A DNA stretch of 64,000 bases from Jeotgalibacillus sp. ET6 (lineage in GTDB: Bacteria; Bacillota; Bacilli; Bacillales; Jeotgalibacillaceae), in assembly GCF_029667115.1 (NCBI RefSeq), contig NZ_JARUIU010000004.1:310001-374000 (forward strand), in the 5' to 3' direction. The notes below the pieces were generated by a model. The model saw only the letters and a list, made by a program, of their open reading frames with translations, was not told the DNA's origin and did not search any database. The translations under genes were made by a program, and so were the position numbers. This document shows positions 8,861 through 18,510 of the stretch, piece by piece (position 1 is the stretch's first letter; every line of letters begins with the position of its first letter).

Positions 8861-9244
8861 ATGGGCTTTTTTGATGGACTAATGGGCAATGCTTCTGAGA
8901 TAAAAAATGAAGATGCGCAGAAGGAATTTGGCAATCTTCTTATACGTGAGGAACGAATAGAAAAATCGTATAAGCTGATCCGTGATCTGTTTTTGTTTAC
9001 CAACAAACGTTTACTTTTAGTAGATAAACAGGGGATGTCAGGGAAAAAGGTTGAGTACCATTCCATCCCGTATTCCAGTATCACGCATTTTGCAGTGGAA
9101 ACAGCAGGGACTTTTGATCTTGATGCAGAATTGAAAATATGGATCTCGGGAATGGATCTTCCTCTGACGAAAACGTTCAATAAGTCTCTTAATATATATG
9201 ATGTGCATGCTGTTTTGGCAGGGTATATTCTGGAATCAAAATAA
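8861..9244 (+). CDS. Small bacterial PH-domain protein
   Basis: A 127-residue cytoplasmic protein whose whole length fits a single bacterial pleckstrin-homology-like domain: it opens MGFFDGLMGNASEI, then LIRDLFLFTNKRLLLVDKQG and YSSITHFAVETAGTFDLDA, a pattern of short beta strands seen in Bacillus proteins annotated PH domain-containing. The ATG at 8861 follows GAGGAGGCGCAGT; the frame is open a little further upstream without a ribosome site. It stands alone between the divergent SDR gene and an ABC exporter. Function unknown. Confidence 0.75.
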   Translation: MGFFDGLMGNASEIKNEDAQKEFGNLLIREERIEKSYKLIRDLFLFTNKRLLLVDKQGMSGKKVEYHSIPYSSITHFAVETAGTFDLDAELKIWISGMDLPLTKTFNKSLNIYDVHAVLAGYILESK

Positions 9245-9334
9245 GAGATCATTGAATCGGGAACATCGCACGAATGAGCCGCTTCCCGTTCGCTTGAAGC
9301 TGGCGGCTAATCTGATAGCAGGGTGGGTCATGAC

Positions 9335-10123
9335 ATGGAAGGCAAGGAAGTAATTAAATTGGCAGGTCTTACAAAAAGCTACGGAGGAGAAAATGTACTG
9401 GATGAAATACATTTAACGGTATACGAAGGCCAGATTGTAGGCTATATTGGTCCGAATGGAGCGGGCAAAAGCACGACGGTCAAGCTGATGCTTGGACTAA
9501 TTGAAGACTATTATGGCGACATTTACATATTCGGGGAGAACCTGAAAGATTTGGACTACTCCTACAAAAGAAGAATTGGATATGTGCCGGAAAATGCAGA
9601 GATCTATGACAGCCTTACAGCAGCTGAGTATCTGATTTTTATTGCGGGTCTTTATGGTATTGATGAAGAGGAGGCGCTTGAAAAAGCAAGGAGACTGATG
9701 GAGCAGTTCAATATTGAACATGTGCTTCATTCACGGTTATCTTCTTTTTCAAAAGGAATGAAGCAAAAGGTCTTAATTATCTCCAGTCTTTTACATAATC
9801 CGGATGTCCTGTTTCTGGATGAACCCTTAAGCGGTCTGGATGCAAACAGCATGATGGTGGTGAAAGAAATTCTGGCGCTGCTGGCCAGACAGGGGAAAAC
9901 GATTTTTTATTCTTCTCACATCATGGATATCGTTGAAAAAATCAGTCACCGGATCGTTCTTCTTTCAGGTGGTTCAATCGTGGCAGACGGAACATTTGAT
10001 GAGTTAAAAGAGAAAAATAAACAGGGAACGCTTGAAGATATCTTTAATGATTTAACCGGTTTTCATCAGCATAAAGAAATTGCGTCGGCGTTTGTGGAAA
10101 TTGTACAGGGAGAAACCGTATGA
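9335..10123 (+). CDS. ABC-2-type exporter ATP-binding protein
   Basis: Cytoplasmic ATPase of 262 residues with Walker A GPNGAGKST near residue 41, Q-loop region YVPENAEIYDSLTA, signature FSKGMKQKV near 140, Walker B VLFLDEPLSGLD and the H-loop SSHIMD. The signature is SKGMKQ rather than SGGQ, typical of drug/lantibiotic/ABC-2 exporters. I use the ATG at 9335, 6 bases after GGGTGGGT; a GTG at 9323 is in frame. Its last four bases (ATGA) overlap the start of the permease gene, so the two are translationally coupled. The transported substrate is unknown. Confidence 0.88.
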   Translation: MEGKEVIKLAGLTKSYGGENVLDEIHLTVYEGQIVGYIGPNGAGKSTTVKLMLGLIEDYYGDIYIFGENLKDLDYSYKRRIGYVPENAEIYDSLTAAEYLIFIAGLYGIDEEEALEKARRLMEQFNIEHVLHSRLSSFSKGMKQKVLIISSLLHNPDVLFLDEPLSGLDANSMMVVKEILALLARQGKTIFYSSHIMDIVEKISHRIVLLSGGSIVADGTFDELKEKNKQGTLEDIFNDLTGFHQHKEIASAFVEIVQGETV

Positions 10124-11742
10124 AAGAAATGAAAATTCTGCTGTTTCTCGATCGTTTCAAAACGCTTTTTGAAAAAGCCGGTATAGATTATGCGGTATTC
10201 CGCCTGATTTTAAACATGAAACTCGTAATGGATTCAAGAAGAATTCCTACTGTTTACAGCAATACTAAAGTGGACGAGAGCAAAGAGAAGAATTATTTTG
10301 TCCGGTCTCTATGGATCTATGCTCTTTATGGGTTGTCCATCGTTCCGGTTTTATTTTTTATTGACCAGGTCTTTTTTCAAATGAGCATCATATTCAGTAT
10401 ACTGATGTTTATTTTAATGACGTCCATGATCTCGGATTTTTCATCTGTTCTCTTGGATATCCGCGACCGGTCTATCATTAGTCCAAAGCCAGTACATAAT
10501 CGCACATTAAGCGCAGCAAAAGCATTTCATGTGCTGTTTTATATGTTCATGCTCACATTTGCTACAACGGCTGTTCCTCTTGTTGTCTCTCTGTTCGTAA
10601 GCGGGCCGATGTTTTCATTGATGTTTTTGATAGAAATTTTATTGCTTATGATGCTGATTTTGGTTTTAACAGCAGGAATCTACGTTTTGATTTTGCATTT
10701 CTTTGACGGGGAGCAATTGAAAAATGTGATTAATTACATGCAAATTGCGCTCACGATCGGAATTTTAGTCGGCTATCAAGTTGTGGCGAGATCGTTTGAG
10801 CTCGTGGGGATCACATTTCAGTTTTCTCCGGCATGGTGGCAGTTATTCCTGCCGCCGGTGTGGTTTGGCGCGTTGCATGAAGGCGTGCTGACAGGAGAAA
10901 GCTCCGGTTTTCTGCTGGTGCTCGCAGGTCTTGCGATCATCGTTCCTATTCTTTCAATGGTGGTCTATATAAAACTAATGCCTGTGTTTGAGCATCAGCT
11001 TCGGAAGCTAGCCCAAACCGAGACGGGTGCACAAAAGCAAAAAGCGAAATGGAAGAAGCAGATCGCGAGGTGGATTTCTCCGAACCTGGAAGAAAGAAGT
11101 ATGTATCACTTCGCAGGTTCCATCATGAAAAAAGAACGGGATTTTAAGCTGAAGGTCTATCCTTCCATTGGCTTTACACTGGTTATTCCATTCATCTTTA
11201 TGTTTTCCACCTTGCAAACGAGCTCCTTTGAAGAATTCAGGGAAGGCAGTTCATTTTATTTAATTTATTTCACGCTGCTTTTAATTCCGAATATCTTTTC
11301 CATGGTGAAGTATTCAAGCAGCTATAAAGGCTCCTGGATCTATCAGGTAGCCCCGCTTAAAAAGCGTTCCACCGTTTACAGCGGAACGTTAAAAGCGGCC
11401 TTAATCAAGCTGTTTGTGCCTGTTTATCTGGCTCAATGCGCCATTTTTCTCTGGCTGTTTTCTTCTTCAGTTCTGCTGGACTTATTTGTTTGTCTGGTTA
11501 GTGCCATTTTGTATTCAATCATCAGCATCAATCTTTTAAGCAACAATCAAATGCCTTTTACCGTTTCTTATTCCCTTGGCCAGCATCAGGAAGGAGTAAA
11601 GGTTTTTCTATTGTTTTTAATCATCCTGCCTCTGGTTGGACTGCATGCTATATCCTCTCAAATTCCTTATGGAACAGAGGTTTATGGCATCTTAATTATC
11701 GCTGCCGTAATCATTGCCTGGAAGCTGGCTTTCCGCAAATGA
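10120..11742 (+). CDS. ABC exporter membrane subunit (540 residues)
   Basis: Integral membrane partner of the preceding ATPase. It has about ten or more hydrophobic segments in two clusters (roughly residues 65-290 and 350-535) separated by a charged stretch (KQKAKWKKQIARWISPNLEE). The gene starts in the ATGA overlap with the ATPase gene, and the pair ends at a hairpin at 11739. The double-length layout suggests two fused membrane halves. I do not recognise a named Bacillus system; export rather than import is likely because no binding protein is encoded nearby. Confidence 0.75.
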   Translation: MKEMKILLFLDRFKTLFEKAGIDYAVFRLILNMKLVMDSRRIPTVYSNTKVDESKEKNYFVRSLWIYALYGLSIVPVLFFIDQVFFQMSIIFSILMFILMTSMISDFSSVLLDIRDRSIISPKPVHNRTLSAAKAFHVLFYMFMLTFATTAVPLVVSLFVSGPMFSLMFLIEILLLMMLILVLTAGIYVLILHFFDGEQLKNVINYMQIALTIGILVGYQVVARSFELVGITFQFSPAWWQLFLPPVWFGALHEGVLTGESSGFLLVLAGLAIIVPILSMVVYIKLMPVFEHQLRKLAQTETGAQKQKAKWKKQIARWISPNLEERSMYHFAGSIMKKERDFKLKVYPSIGFTLVIPFIFMFSTLQTSSFEEFREGSSFYLIYFTLLLIPNIFSMVKYSSSYKGSWIYQVAPLKKRSTVYSGTLKAALIKLFVPVYLAQCAIFLWLFSSSVLLDLFVCLVSAILYSIISINLLSNNQMPFTVSYSLGQHQEGVKVFLLFLIILPLVGLHAISSQIPYGTEVYGILIIAAVIIAWKLAFRK

Positions 11743-11772
11743 TCCTGACGGGAAACGGGTCAGGATCATTCA
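11739..11772 (+). terminator. Hairpin ending the ABC exporter operon
   Basis: A perfect 11-bp stem (ATGATCCTGAC with GTCAGGATCAT) with a 9-base loop overlaps the permease stop codon. Only a short T/A stretch follows, so termination may be imperfect. Confidence 0.55.
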
Positions 11773-11789
11773 AATCAGCGGCTTGTCCC

Positions 11790-11921
11790 TTATTTTTTTG
11801 GATCAATCCTGATCGAATCATTCGGATCGAGTGCGAGCGTTCGTAAATAATAAAACAGTGTGCCGCCCACCATTCCCAGCACCATCAGAAACCCGGTTGT
11901 CACTACACCCCAATAGATCAT
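11790..11921 (-). CDS. 43-residue single-span membrane protein
   Basis: Short reading frame on the minus strand with a strong ribosome site (AAAAAGGGGGA) 8 bases before its ATG. The product starts MIYWGVVTTGFLMVLGMVGG, forming one transmembrane helix at residues 3-25, followed by a short soluble tail ending DPNDSIRIDPKK. It faces the exporter operon and is separated from it by the 11739 hairpin. Good ribosome site, well-formed helix and charged tail make it a credible gene; I do not recognise the family. Confidence 0.6.
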   Translation of the reverse strand: MIYWGVVTTGFLMVLGMVGGTLFYYLRTLALDPNDSIRIDPKK

Positions 11922-12043
11922 AAAAGAATCCCCCTTTTTGGATGTATATGCCGGGTCACAGGTGGTAAGAATGGGGAGTTATAAATCGTTAGGATAAAAC
12001 GCAATAAGCAGCATAGGATAAGGGGAAAGTGAGGATTAGTGCG

Positions 12044-12556
12044 ATGAAGAAATGGTTGATTTCATTGACTTTTGCAGGTGCTGTTTCAGCAGGTGTGTTT
12101 GTCCTGTATTTCTATTTTAACCCTCCTATGGGCCTCGGGGGGATAGGATCATCCGAATCCAGTAAATCGGTCATACTAGCAGTGGGAAATGAAAGCTTTG
12201 GGACAATTAAAGTGGATGAAATCTTAGTAAATGAAAAAGAAAGTCCATCAGAAGTAAAAATGCAGGTGACCGATCCATATACAGGCTTTGTCATCACAGA
12301 GGATTTCAGTGAGTTTGAGGAAGAGTACGGAATGACAGATCTTGCTCTTGTGGAATTGGAATCTTATACCTCGCCTTCTTCGCAATACGAGAAAATGGAC
12401 AATGGAACGGCCACAACGGATGATAAAAGCTATGGCCTCAGCGTTCTTCATCAGGACGAAATTAACAAAGTGACCATAAAGTACAGCTATTTCGGCATTC
12501 CTCTTGAGGAAGTGGTTCATACAAATCAGCACACTGCCCTCAATACAGAGCCTTAA
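12044..12556 (+). CDS. Hypothetical membrane-anchored or exported protein
   Basis: A 170-residue protein with an N-terminal hydrophobic stretch after MKKW (residues 5-24), which is an uncleaved anchor or signal peptide. The rest is acidic and threonine/serine rich, with alternating beta-strand-like segments, so an extracellular beta domain is plausible. No Cys lipobox is present. The ATG at 12044 is preceded by GTGAGGA at good distance; a GTG at 12029 is in frame but sits too close to AGGGGAAA. It is followed by a copy of the interspersed repeat whose 3' hairpin probably terminates it. I do not recognise the family. Confidence 0.6.
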   Translation: MKKWLISLTFAGAVSAGVFVLYFYFNPPMGLGGIGSSESSKSVILAVGNESFGTIKVDEILVNEKESPSEVKMQVTDPYTGFVITEDFSEFEEEYGMTDLALVELESYTSPSSQYEKMDNGTATTDDKSYGLSVLHQDEINKVTIKYSYFGIPLEEVVHTNQHTALNTEP

Positions 12557-12644
12557 TCGTGGGAGATGCGAAACGGCAAAAAGAGATTTGGATCTATAGC
12601 AAAAAGATTAAAAATGAAGAATTTTGTACCTTTAGTATCGGCTG

Positions 12645-12741
12645 AGTGAGTGGATGGTGACGACATCAGCAGCGTCCGCCTGAAGCGCAGTAAACCGGTC
12701 AAAAAGCCCTGAGACAGTATCCTGTCTCAGGGCTTTTTGTT
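12645..12741 (+). repeat. Interspersed repeat, partial copy 1, with terminator
   Basis: Holds only the 3' half of the family: AGCGTCCGCCTGAAGCGCAG then ACCGGTCA and the end hairpin. That hairpin (12705-12739) is a 13-bp perfect stem, AGCCCTGAGACAG with CTGTCTCAGGGCT, followed by TTTTT. It lies between the convergent hypothetical gene and the GH94 gene and can serve both. Confidence 0.8.
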
Positions 12742-12744
12742 GTT

Positions 12745-15700
12745 CTATGACCAGATTTCAATGAGATTTGAGCCGGGTGTTAATACGTTCATTACATCTT
12801 GCTTGTTTACCTTGTATCCGTTTTGGCGGTAGCGGTTTGATGGCGCTTCATATTTCAGCTGGCTTCCGTTAACGGTGATCGCAGACTTTTCCTTAGAAAG
12901 ATGGTACCGGATCGTGACGGGTCTATCAAATAGATGATAAGTAAATTCAAGGCCGTCCAGTGAAGAAGGGAGGACGGGGTCAATCAGCAGGAAATCTCCC
13001 TCGTGGCGAAGACCAAGCGCATTGGAGATGAGCTGGTTCATATAAATTCCCGGTCCGCTTGAATAAATCCTCCAGCCGCCTTTTACTGGTACGTCGCCAT
13101 TGCGAAGCTCTTCAAAGCGTTCCTGGGCTGCGTAGCGAGTCGCGAATTTTCCATCTGAAGAACTGAAATAGGCATTGCTTTGACGTTTTTCTGCATTGGG
13201 AACAACTGAGGTAATACCAATTGGGTTGATTGTTTCAAGCCCTTTCCAGACCTCTTCCGTACGGCCGATTTTCGCCATTGCTTCCACAAAGCGGATATGA
13301 GCATGAACATACTGAAGGCCGATTTCTCTTCCGAAGTTAGATGCTTGTTCTGCACGTTTGAAATGCTTCGTCACACCGCCATCATAATTTGCAGGGCGAT
13401 TCATTAAACGAACGCCATCAGGACAGTAGAACTGATCGTGAATGATCGCTTCGTGATGAGCCGCTTCCTCAGGTGTTAACAGCTCACTGATCATGCTTCT
13501 TGTCATTGGAAGCAGACGGTAGTGGATGCCTGTTTTCTGATCTAATGGATGAACCATATTCTCGGGATGCTCTTTATCTTCAAAATAGAGGAATCCAGGG
13601 AGTACACCTGTGTTCAGCATATAAGCTTTAAAATCCTTCTCAATTCCATCCGAAAGTACAGCTAAACGGTCTGCTTTATCCTGCCTGACATTTTGCAGGC
13701 TTTTCGAAAGCGTACGAATCGTTTGATACGTAAGCGAAACAGTCCAGCTGCTGACCATGTACTGACGAAGCTGCTGGTTTGCCGGCTGAAGCGTGTCATC
13801 CCAGTCCCCATCTCCATAGGAAGACAGATGTGTATCATGCAGAAAGTTTTCTTTAATCGTCTCCAGCTGCTTCGTTAAATGGTCCATTAACGGTGCAGAC
13901 GTTTCGGTAAATTGGAAGTCACTTCGTTTTGTGTAGGGAACGGGCATATCCAGAACGCTGTAATCGCCTGTTGTGGTCAGATAATCGGCAACCACTTTCA
14001 ACGGCCAGACAATGACATCTCCATGACTGTGATCATGCTGAATATGCTTATATTCATCAAACATAAACCATTGCGGCCAGTCGCCTTTGTCTTCATATTG
14101 ATGAGAATAGACGGTTTTAATAATTTCTTTTACGCTGTCATACTGCTGTGTGGCCAGAAAGTATTCTGTCGGTCCCTGACATACATCGCGCGTTCCCCAG
14201 GCAGCTCCTCCATATTGCTCAAGGCCATGAGGAACAGAGTAATGGACAAGCATATTATGAGTGTACCACCAGGCAATAGCATTTACTTTTTCAACCGAAG
14301 AAGGTTCTGAATGAGAAAGAGAGAAGCCATTCATTACCTTTTTGAAATATGAGCGATAACGTGCTCGTTCAGAAGAAAAATCAAGCGCCTTGTGCTCGGG
14401 AAAATGCCCTGTTAGGGATCCCTCCATCGTGAGTGTCCAATCACTTGATTGATTTACTGCTATAGACACGATGGAATCCTGATTATGGTCAACAACGTTC
14501 AACTCAGCGCCTTTTAACGTAAAACGATACGCAAGATCAGGATGGACGTTTGCGTTATCAGAAGAAGCATCGCCTTTAACGGTGAACGAGTCGCCGTTCA
14601 CTTCCATATGAAAAGGAGCTTCGTACTCATGATTATTCATGGTAATTTGATTGGTAATAATAAAATCGTATGATTGATGCTTGGCAGACGACACATGTAA
14701 GGTAATGGACTTCTCATTCACCACGGAATAGCTGGTGATGGTAAGTTCGTCATCTGGCAGCTTATACATCCAGCGGGCATAGTTAAATCCAATCTCGTAT
14801 ACGGCCGGCATGGTAAGCAATTGATAGGTGTCAGTCGTTTTAACATAAATCCTTTGCCCTGAAGTTTTAAAAATGTTTAATGGATTTCGTACATTTGACA
14901 ACAGTTTGTTCATAGAGGTGTTGCCGATTACAACCTGAGCATTAAATACACCTGGCATATAGGAGGTGGAGGTGATGGTTGGCTGACCGCTCAGCTGATG
15001 ATTTTCGCCGCTCATTAAAATATGACCGTGTGACCGCTCAAGCTGAAGCTCTTTTTCTCTTAAAACAACATGCTCGTAGGTTGGGGTAAAGAAGGAAAGC
15101 AGCGTATCGCCATCCCATTCCTCCAGCAGCCGGTCAGGATACATAACTTGAATTTCTTCTGCCGCTGCAGGGGCTGAAGTCAGTATCTGAGCAGTGGAAA
15201 ATGATTCGAATTTTTCGGCTTCCACCAAATCAAAGGCTTCATGAACCTGTGTTGTTTTTTCCCACGCCTGTTTTATTTCTTCAGTGAATAAAGGTTTTTT
15301 AACGGCTTCTGCATGGTCCTCATTGATGCAGCCGTAGAATACAAAAGAAGCTTTGCCGTTTAAGCTGATTTTCTCACTTTGTAAAGCAGTGAAGGCAAAT
15401 TCATATTGGTACGTTTCATTTGCGAGAGTTTCCTCACCCAAAGCCTCCGGGATATTCGTTTCTTTATAATTCAGACCGAAAAATTGAAAACCATCTGTAC
15501 TGTATCCAACATTTCTCCCTAAAGATCCCTGTTGTAAATAAGGATATCCGGTACCTTGGGGCTGGTTTTGTCTTGAACAAACGACATAGCCCTGCTGATC
15601 GTCTTTAAATACGGCATGATCCACGTATTGAGCCACATATGCTTCATTGGCGCGCAGGGCATTTTTATCAGCTAACCCAATGTCCTGTCCGTAAATGAGA

Positions 15701-16056
15701 TCAATTTCAGCTTTTTGGCCCTCTACATTCACTTCCCAGAACCAAATGTGTTCAGATGCTAAATGAAATGTGATCTCATACTCGATTCCGTGGACGTTTC
15801 CCCTCCATTTTAATTTTGATTCTGAGGAAAAAAAGGTGCTTTGAGATTGTTGTCCAACCAAAGGATAGAAATGAATCGAGTCGCCATCCAGTACACGCAA
15901 ATATAGATTATTTAAGGAACCGTCCATTGAATTACCCGCAAGCTGATTAATCATCAGATGCTTATAAGAAAAGGTATGCACATCCCCTGTGGATAAAAAA
16001 TGCAGCTGCGTTTCTCCATTGTGGAGTACGGAATGGTTATTAGATTTTACTATCAT
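12745..16056 (-). CDS. GH94 phosphorylase, probable 1,2-beta-oligoglucan phosphorylase
   Basis: Large cytoplasmic enzyme of 1103 residues, no signal peptide. It shows the (alpha/alpha)6-barrel features of glycoside hydrolase family 94: GGAAWGTRDVCQGPTEY near residue 615, DWPQWF near 660, a candidate general-acid region YGDGDWDDTLQPANQQL near 750, and the C-terminal GGWRIYSSGPGIY. Length and neighbours match 1,2-beta-oligoglucan (sophorooligosaccharide) phosphorylase of Listeria innocua, which releases glucose 1-phosphate; that specificity is inference. Its ATG overlaps the stop of the GH3 gene (ATGA), so both are translationally coupled in one minus-strand operon diverging from the uptake genes. 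Other GH94 activities (cellodextrin, laminaribiose) cannot be fully excluded by eye. Confidence 0.85.
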   Translation of the reverse strand: MIVKSNNHSVLHNGETQLHFLSTGDVHTFSYKHLMINQLAGNSMDGSLNNLYLRVLDGDSIHFYPLVGQQSQSTFFSSESKLKWRGNVHGIEYEITFHLASEHIWFWEVNVEGQKAEIDLIYGQDIGLADKNALRANEAYVAQYVDHAVFKDDQQGYVVCSRQNQPQGTGYPYLQQGSLGRNVGYSTDGFQFFGLNYKETNIPEALGEETLANETYQYEFAFTALQSEKISLNGKASFVFYGCINEDHAEAVKKPLFTEEIKQAWEKTTQVHEAFDLVEAEKFESFSTAQILTSAPAAAEEIQVMYPDRLLEEWDGDTLLSFFTPTYEHVVLREKELQLERSHGHILMSGENHQLSGQPTITSTSYMPGVFNAQVVIGNTSMNKLLSNVRNPLNIFKTSGQRIYVKTTDTYQLLTMPAVYEIGFNYARWMYKLPDDELTITSYSVVNEKSITLHVSSAKHQSYDFIITNQITMNNHEYEAPFHMEVNGDSFTVKGDASSDNANVHPDLAYRFTLKGAELNVVDHNQDSIVSIAVNQSSDWTLTMEGSLTGHFPEHKALDFSSERARYRSYFKKVMNGFSLSHSEPSSVEKVNAIAWWYTHNMLVHYSVPHGLEQYGGAAWGTRDVCQGPTEYFLATQQYDSVKEIIKTVYSHQYEDKGDWPQWFMFDEYKHIQHDHSHGDVIVWPLKVVADYLTTTGDYSVLDMPVPYTKRSDFQFTETSAPLMDHLTKQLETIKENFLHDTHLSSYGDGDWDDTLQPANQQLRQYMVSSWTVSLTYQTIRTLSKSLQNVRQDKADRLAVLSDGIEKDFKAYMLNTGVLPGFLYFEDKEHPENMVHPLDQKTGIHYRLLPMTRSMISELLTPEEAAHHEAIIHDQFYCPDGVRLMNRPANYDGGVTKHFKRAEQASNFGREIGLQYVHAHIRFVEAMAKIGRTEEVWKGLETINPIGITSVVPNAEKRQSNAYFSSSDGKFATRYAAQERFEELRNGDVPVKGGWRIYSSGPGIYMNQLISNALGLRHEGDFLLIDPVLPSSLDGLEFTYHLFDRPVTIRYHLSKEKSAITVNGSQLKYEAPSNRYRQNGYKVNKQDVMNVLTPGSNLIEIWS

Positions 16057-18239
16057 GATGTATGACCGCCTTTCATTTTTAGGGTGAAAAATAAAGAATG
16101 AGTGTCTTGACTGTTGGGACCTGCAAATACTTCAAATTTCCCTGCATCGCTTGTAAATGATAAATCCTTATGATGATAGCGAAGCTGTTCTTCTTTAATA
16201 GAAAAGCGGATGATTTCTGATTCTCCCGGCTCTAAAGAAATCCGGCAAAAATCCTTTAATTCTTTAACCGGACGAACAATTTCACCAGAAAAATCCCGGA
16301 TATATAGTTGAACAATTTCCTCACCTGAGCAGCTGCCCGTATTTTTAACCCTGATAGAGGCTTCAATCACAGAATCAGCAGTGAGTTCATCGGTGGATAG
16401 CTCAAACTGATCGTAAGCAAAGGACGTATAGCTTAGCCCAAAACCAAACGGGAAGAGGGGATCATTGGGCGAATCCATATAGTCCGAAACGTAATGCTCC
16501 TGTGCATCTGGTGCTCCTTTAGGCCGGCCGGTATTAAAATGATTATAGTAAACTGGCACCTGTCCAACATTGTAAGGAAAGGACATGGACAGCTTAGCTG
16601 AAGGAGAAACCTTTCCATACAGAAGGTCTACTAACGCATTTCCTCCTTCAGTGCCTGGAAACCAAGCTTCAAGCAGTGCGTCACTGTGTTCAACCACTCC
16701 ATGAAGATCGAGAGGACGGCCATTAAAAAGAACGGTGACAACCGGCTTGCCTTCTTTTGCAACAGTTTTGATTAACTCGAGCTGAGCCTGTGGAAGCTGA
16801 ATGTTTGTTCTGCTGTTTGCTTCACCGCTCATAGAACTGCTTTCGCCTAAAGCAAGTACGACAACATCCGCCTGAGAAGCAGCCTGAAGCGCTTCATCCA
16901 GCTGGCTTTGCGTAATCTTTTCAATTGAGCTGCCCTCTGAAAAAATCAGATTATTTTCAGGAAGATGATCTTTCAGTGCTTTTATCATTGTCACCGCTTC
17001 ATCTTTTACCCCGACACCTGCCCAGGGCCCAAGCAAGTCATTGCTGTCCCCAAAAGGCCCAATCAGTGCGATCTTTTGATTACGGGATAAAGGCAGTGTC
17101 TGATGGTTGTTTTTCAAAAGAACAGTGGATTTTGCTGCCAGATCTCGGGATGCTTTTCGATGATCTGCATGTCCAACGATTGCTTTTTCTGCTTCGATGC
17201 TTGCCCCGCGGCAGGGATTGTTAAATAAATCGAGTTTTTCTTTGAGTGTCAGGATGCGAAGAACCGCTTCATCAATCAGCTTGATGTCGATCTCACCCTG
17301 TTCCACGAGTTCCTCCAGGTATTGAGCGTAGCAAGCGGTCATCATTTCAATATCCAGCCCGGCTAATATGGCTTTTTTAGCCGCTTCTTTTTCATCCTCC
17401 GCCACGCCATGCGCAATCAATTCCTTTACAGCGCCCCAATCCGAAATTAATACGCCATCAAATCCCCATTCCTCTCGAAGCAGGTCTCTCATTAATTCTT
17501 TGTTTCCTGTAGCCGGAATGCCATCTACCGTGTTAAAGGCGGTCATCACCATTTCACAGCCTGCATCAAGCGCAGCTTTATAGGCAGGAAGATAACTTTC
17601 ACGCAGCTGCCTTTCGGACAAATCAACTGTATTGTAATCCCGGCCGGCTTGTGCTGCACCATAAGCGGCAAAATGCTTTACACATGCAGCTACTGACTCT
17701 GTGTCGCTAGTGAGATTTTCTTTTTGAAAGCCTTCAACAAATGCCTTTGCGAACAGACTGTTTAAATGAGGGTCTTCTCCAGTCGATTCCATCACCCGCC
17801 CCCATCTTGGATCACGTACTAAATCGACCATCGGGGCAAAGGTGACATGAACGCCTGAAACAGCGGCCTCCTTTGCTGCAATCTCGGTACTTTTTTTAGC
17901 TAATTCCAGATCCCAGCTGCAGCCAATAGCAAGAGGTACAGGGAAAATCGTTTTATATCCATGAACAATGTCTGCCATAAACAACAGGGGAATTCCTAAA
18001 CGGTTTTCTTCCAGGTGCTTCTGTTGAATTGAAATTACTTCTTTCGCCCCGGAGACACCAAGTACAGAGCTGGAATTTAAAATATGTTCCTCTTCAATCG
18101 GCATTTCTGCCATGGGGCCTGTAATTTGTCCTTGCTGGTCCGACCCTTTAAAGAAAGGACCGGCGAGTTGAAGCAGTTGAGCGATTTTTTCTTTTATTGT
18201 CATTTGTTTGAGCAAATGATTAACGGTCGATGTCGTCAT
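16053..18239 (-). CDS. GH3 beta-glucosidase, probably for beta-1,2-glucooligosaccharides
   Basis: Cytoplasmic beta-glucosidase of 728 residues in the usual three-domain GH3 layout: TIM barrel to about residue 330, alpha/beta sandwich (LIGPFGDSNDLLGPW near 390), and a C-terminal fibronectin-III-like domain (YTSFAYDQFELS onward). The nucleophile is the Asp in VLISDWGAVKEL near residue 260; the KHFAAYGAA motif near 190 is also typical. There is no signal peptide, so it acts on imported sugars. It precedes and overlaps the GH94 gene by 4 bases. In the matching Listeria locus the GH3 enzyme cleaves sophorose-type sugars left by the phosphorylase; I infer the same here. Ribosome site GGAGGAT precedes the ATG. 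Confidence 0.9.
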   Translation of the reverse strand: MTTSTVNHLLKQMTIKEKIAQLLQLAGPFFKGSDQQGQITGPMAEMPIEEEHILNSSSVLGVSGAKEVISIQQKHLEENRLGIPLLFMADIVHGYKTIFPVPLAIGCSWDLELAKKSTEIAAKEAAVSGVHVTFAPMVDLVRDPRWGRVMESTGEDPHLNSLFAKAFVEGFQKENLTSDTESVAACVKHFAAYGAAQAGRDYNTVDLSERQLRESYLPAYKAALDAGCEMVMTAFNTVDGIPATGNKELMRDLLREEWGFDGVLISDWGAVKELIAHGVAEDEKEAAKKAILAGLDIEMMTACYAQYLEELVEQGEIDIKLIDEAVLRILTLKEKLDLFNNPCRGASIEAEKAIVGHADHRKASRDLAAKSTVLLKNNHQTLPLSRNQKIALIGPFGDSNDLLGPWAGVGVKDEAVTMIKALKDHLPENNLIFSEGSSIEKITQSQLDEALQAASQADVVVLALGESSSMSGEANSRTNIQLPQAQLELIKTVAKEGKPVVTVLFNGRPLDLHGVVEHSDALLEAWFPGTEGGNALVDLLYGKVSPSAKLSMSFPYNVGQVPVYYNHFNTGRPKGAPDAQEHYVSDYMDSPNDPLFPFGFGLSYTSFAYDQFELSTDELTADSVIEASIRVKNTGSCSGEEIVQLYIRDFSGEIVRPVKELKDFCRISLEPGESEIIRFSIKEEQLRYHHKDLSFTSDAGKFEVFAGPNSQDTHSLFFTLKMKGGHTS

Positions 18240-18266
18240 TTAATATCCTCCAAACACGTAATATAG

Positions 18267-18278
18267 TGAAACGTTTCA
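18267..18278. promoter_or_regulatory. LacI-type operator before the GH3-GH94 operon
   Basis: Perfect 12-base palindrome TGAAACGTTTCA, 28 bases upstream of the GH3 start. The same core, GAAACGTTTC, recurs in front of the divergent binding-protein gene, so the LacI regulator encoded at 21845 probably controls both arms. CcpA binding is an alternative reading because cre sites share this look. Confidence 0.7.
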
Positions 18279-18474
18279 ATTTTTATGTATAAAGATTATC
18301 TGTTTCGGTTCTTACCAGTAGAAATGACGGAAGCAGGAAGATTTCCTGTATTGCCTGGCCGCTTTCATTGTTTTAATTGCAGGTTTAGAAAGAAAATACA
18401 TAGAGGAGATCAACATTCAAAGGAACCCCGCAGCCATTTTCACCTTGCTTTCAAAAGAAATTAAAAGAAAAGTA

Positions 18475-18503
18475 TTGAAAGCGGATTCATATTTGATTAT
18501 AAT
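18475..18503 (+). promoter_or_regulatory. SigmaA promoter of the sugar-uptake operon
   Basis: TTGAAA at 18475-18480, a 17-base spacer and TATAAT at 18498-18503: close to ideal. The expected start point falls just before or within the operator at 18511. Confidence 0.75.
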
Positions 18504-18510
18504 CAATTTA

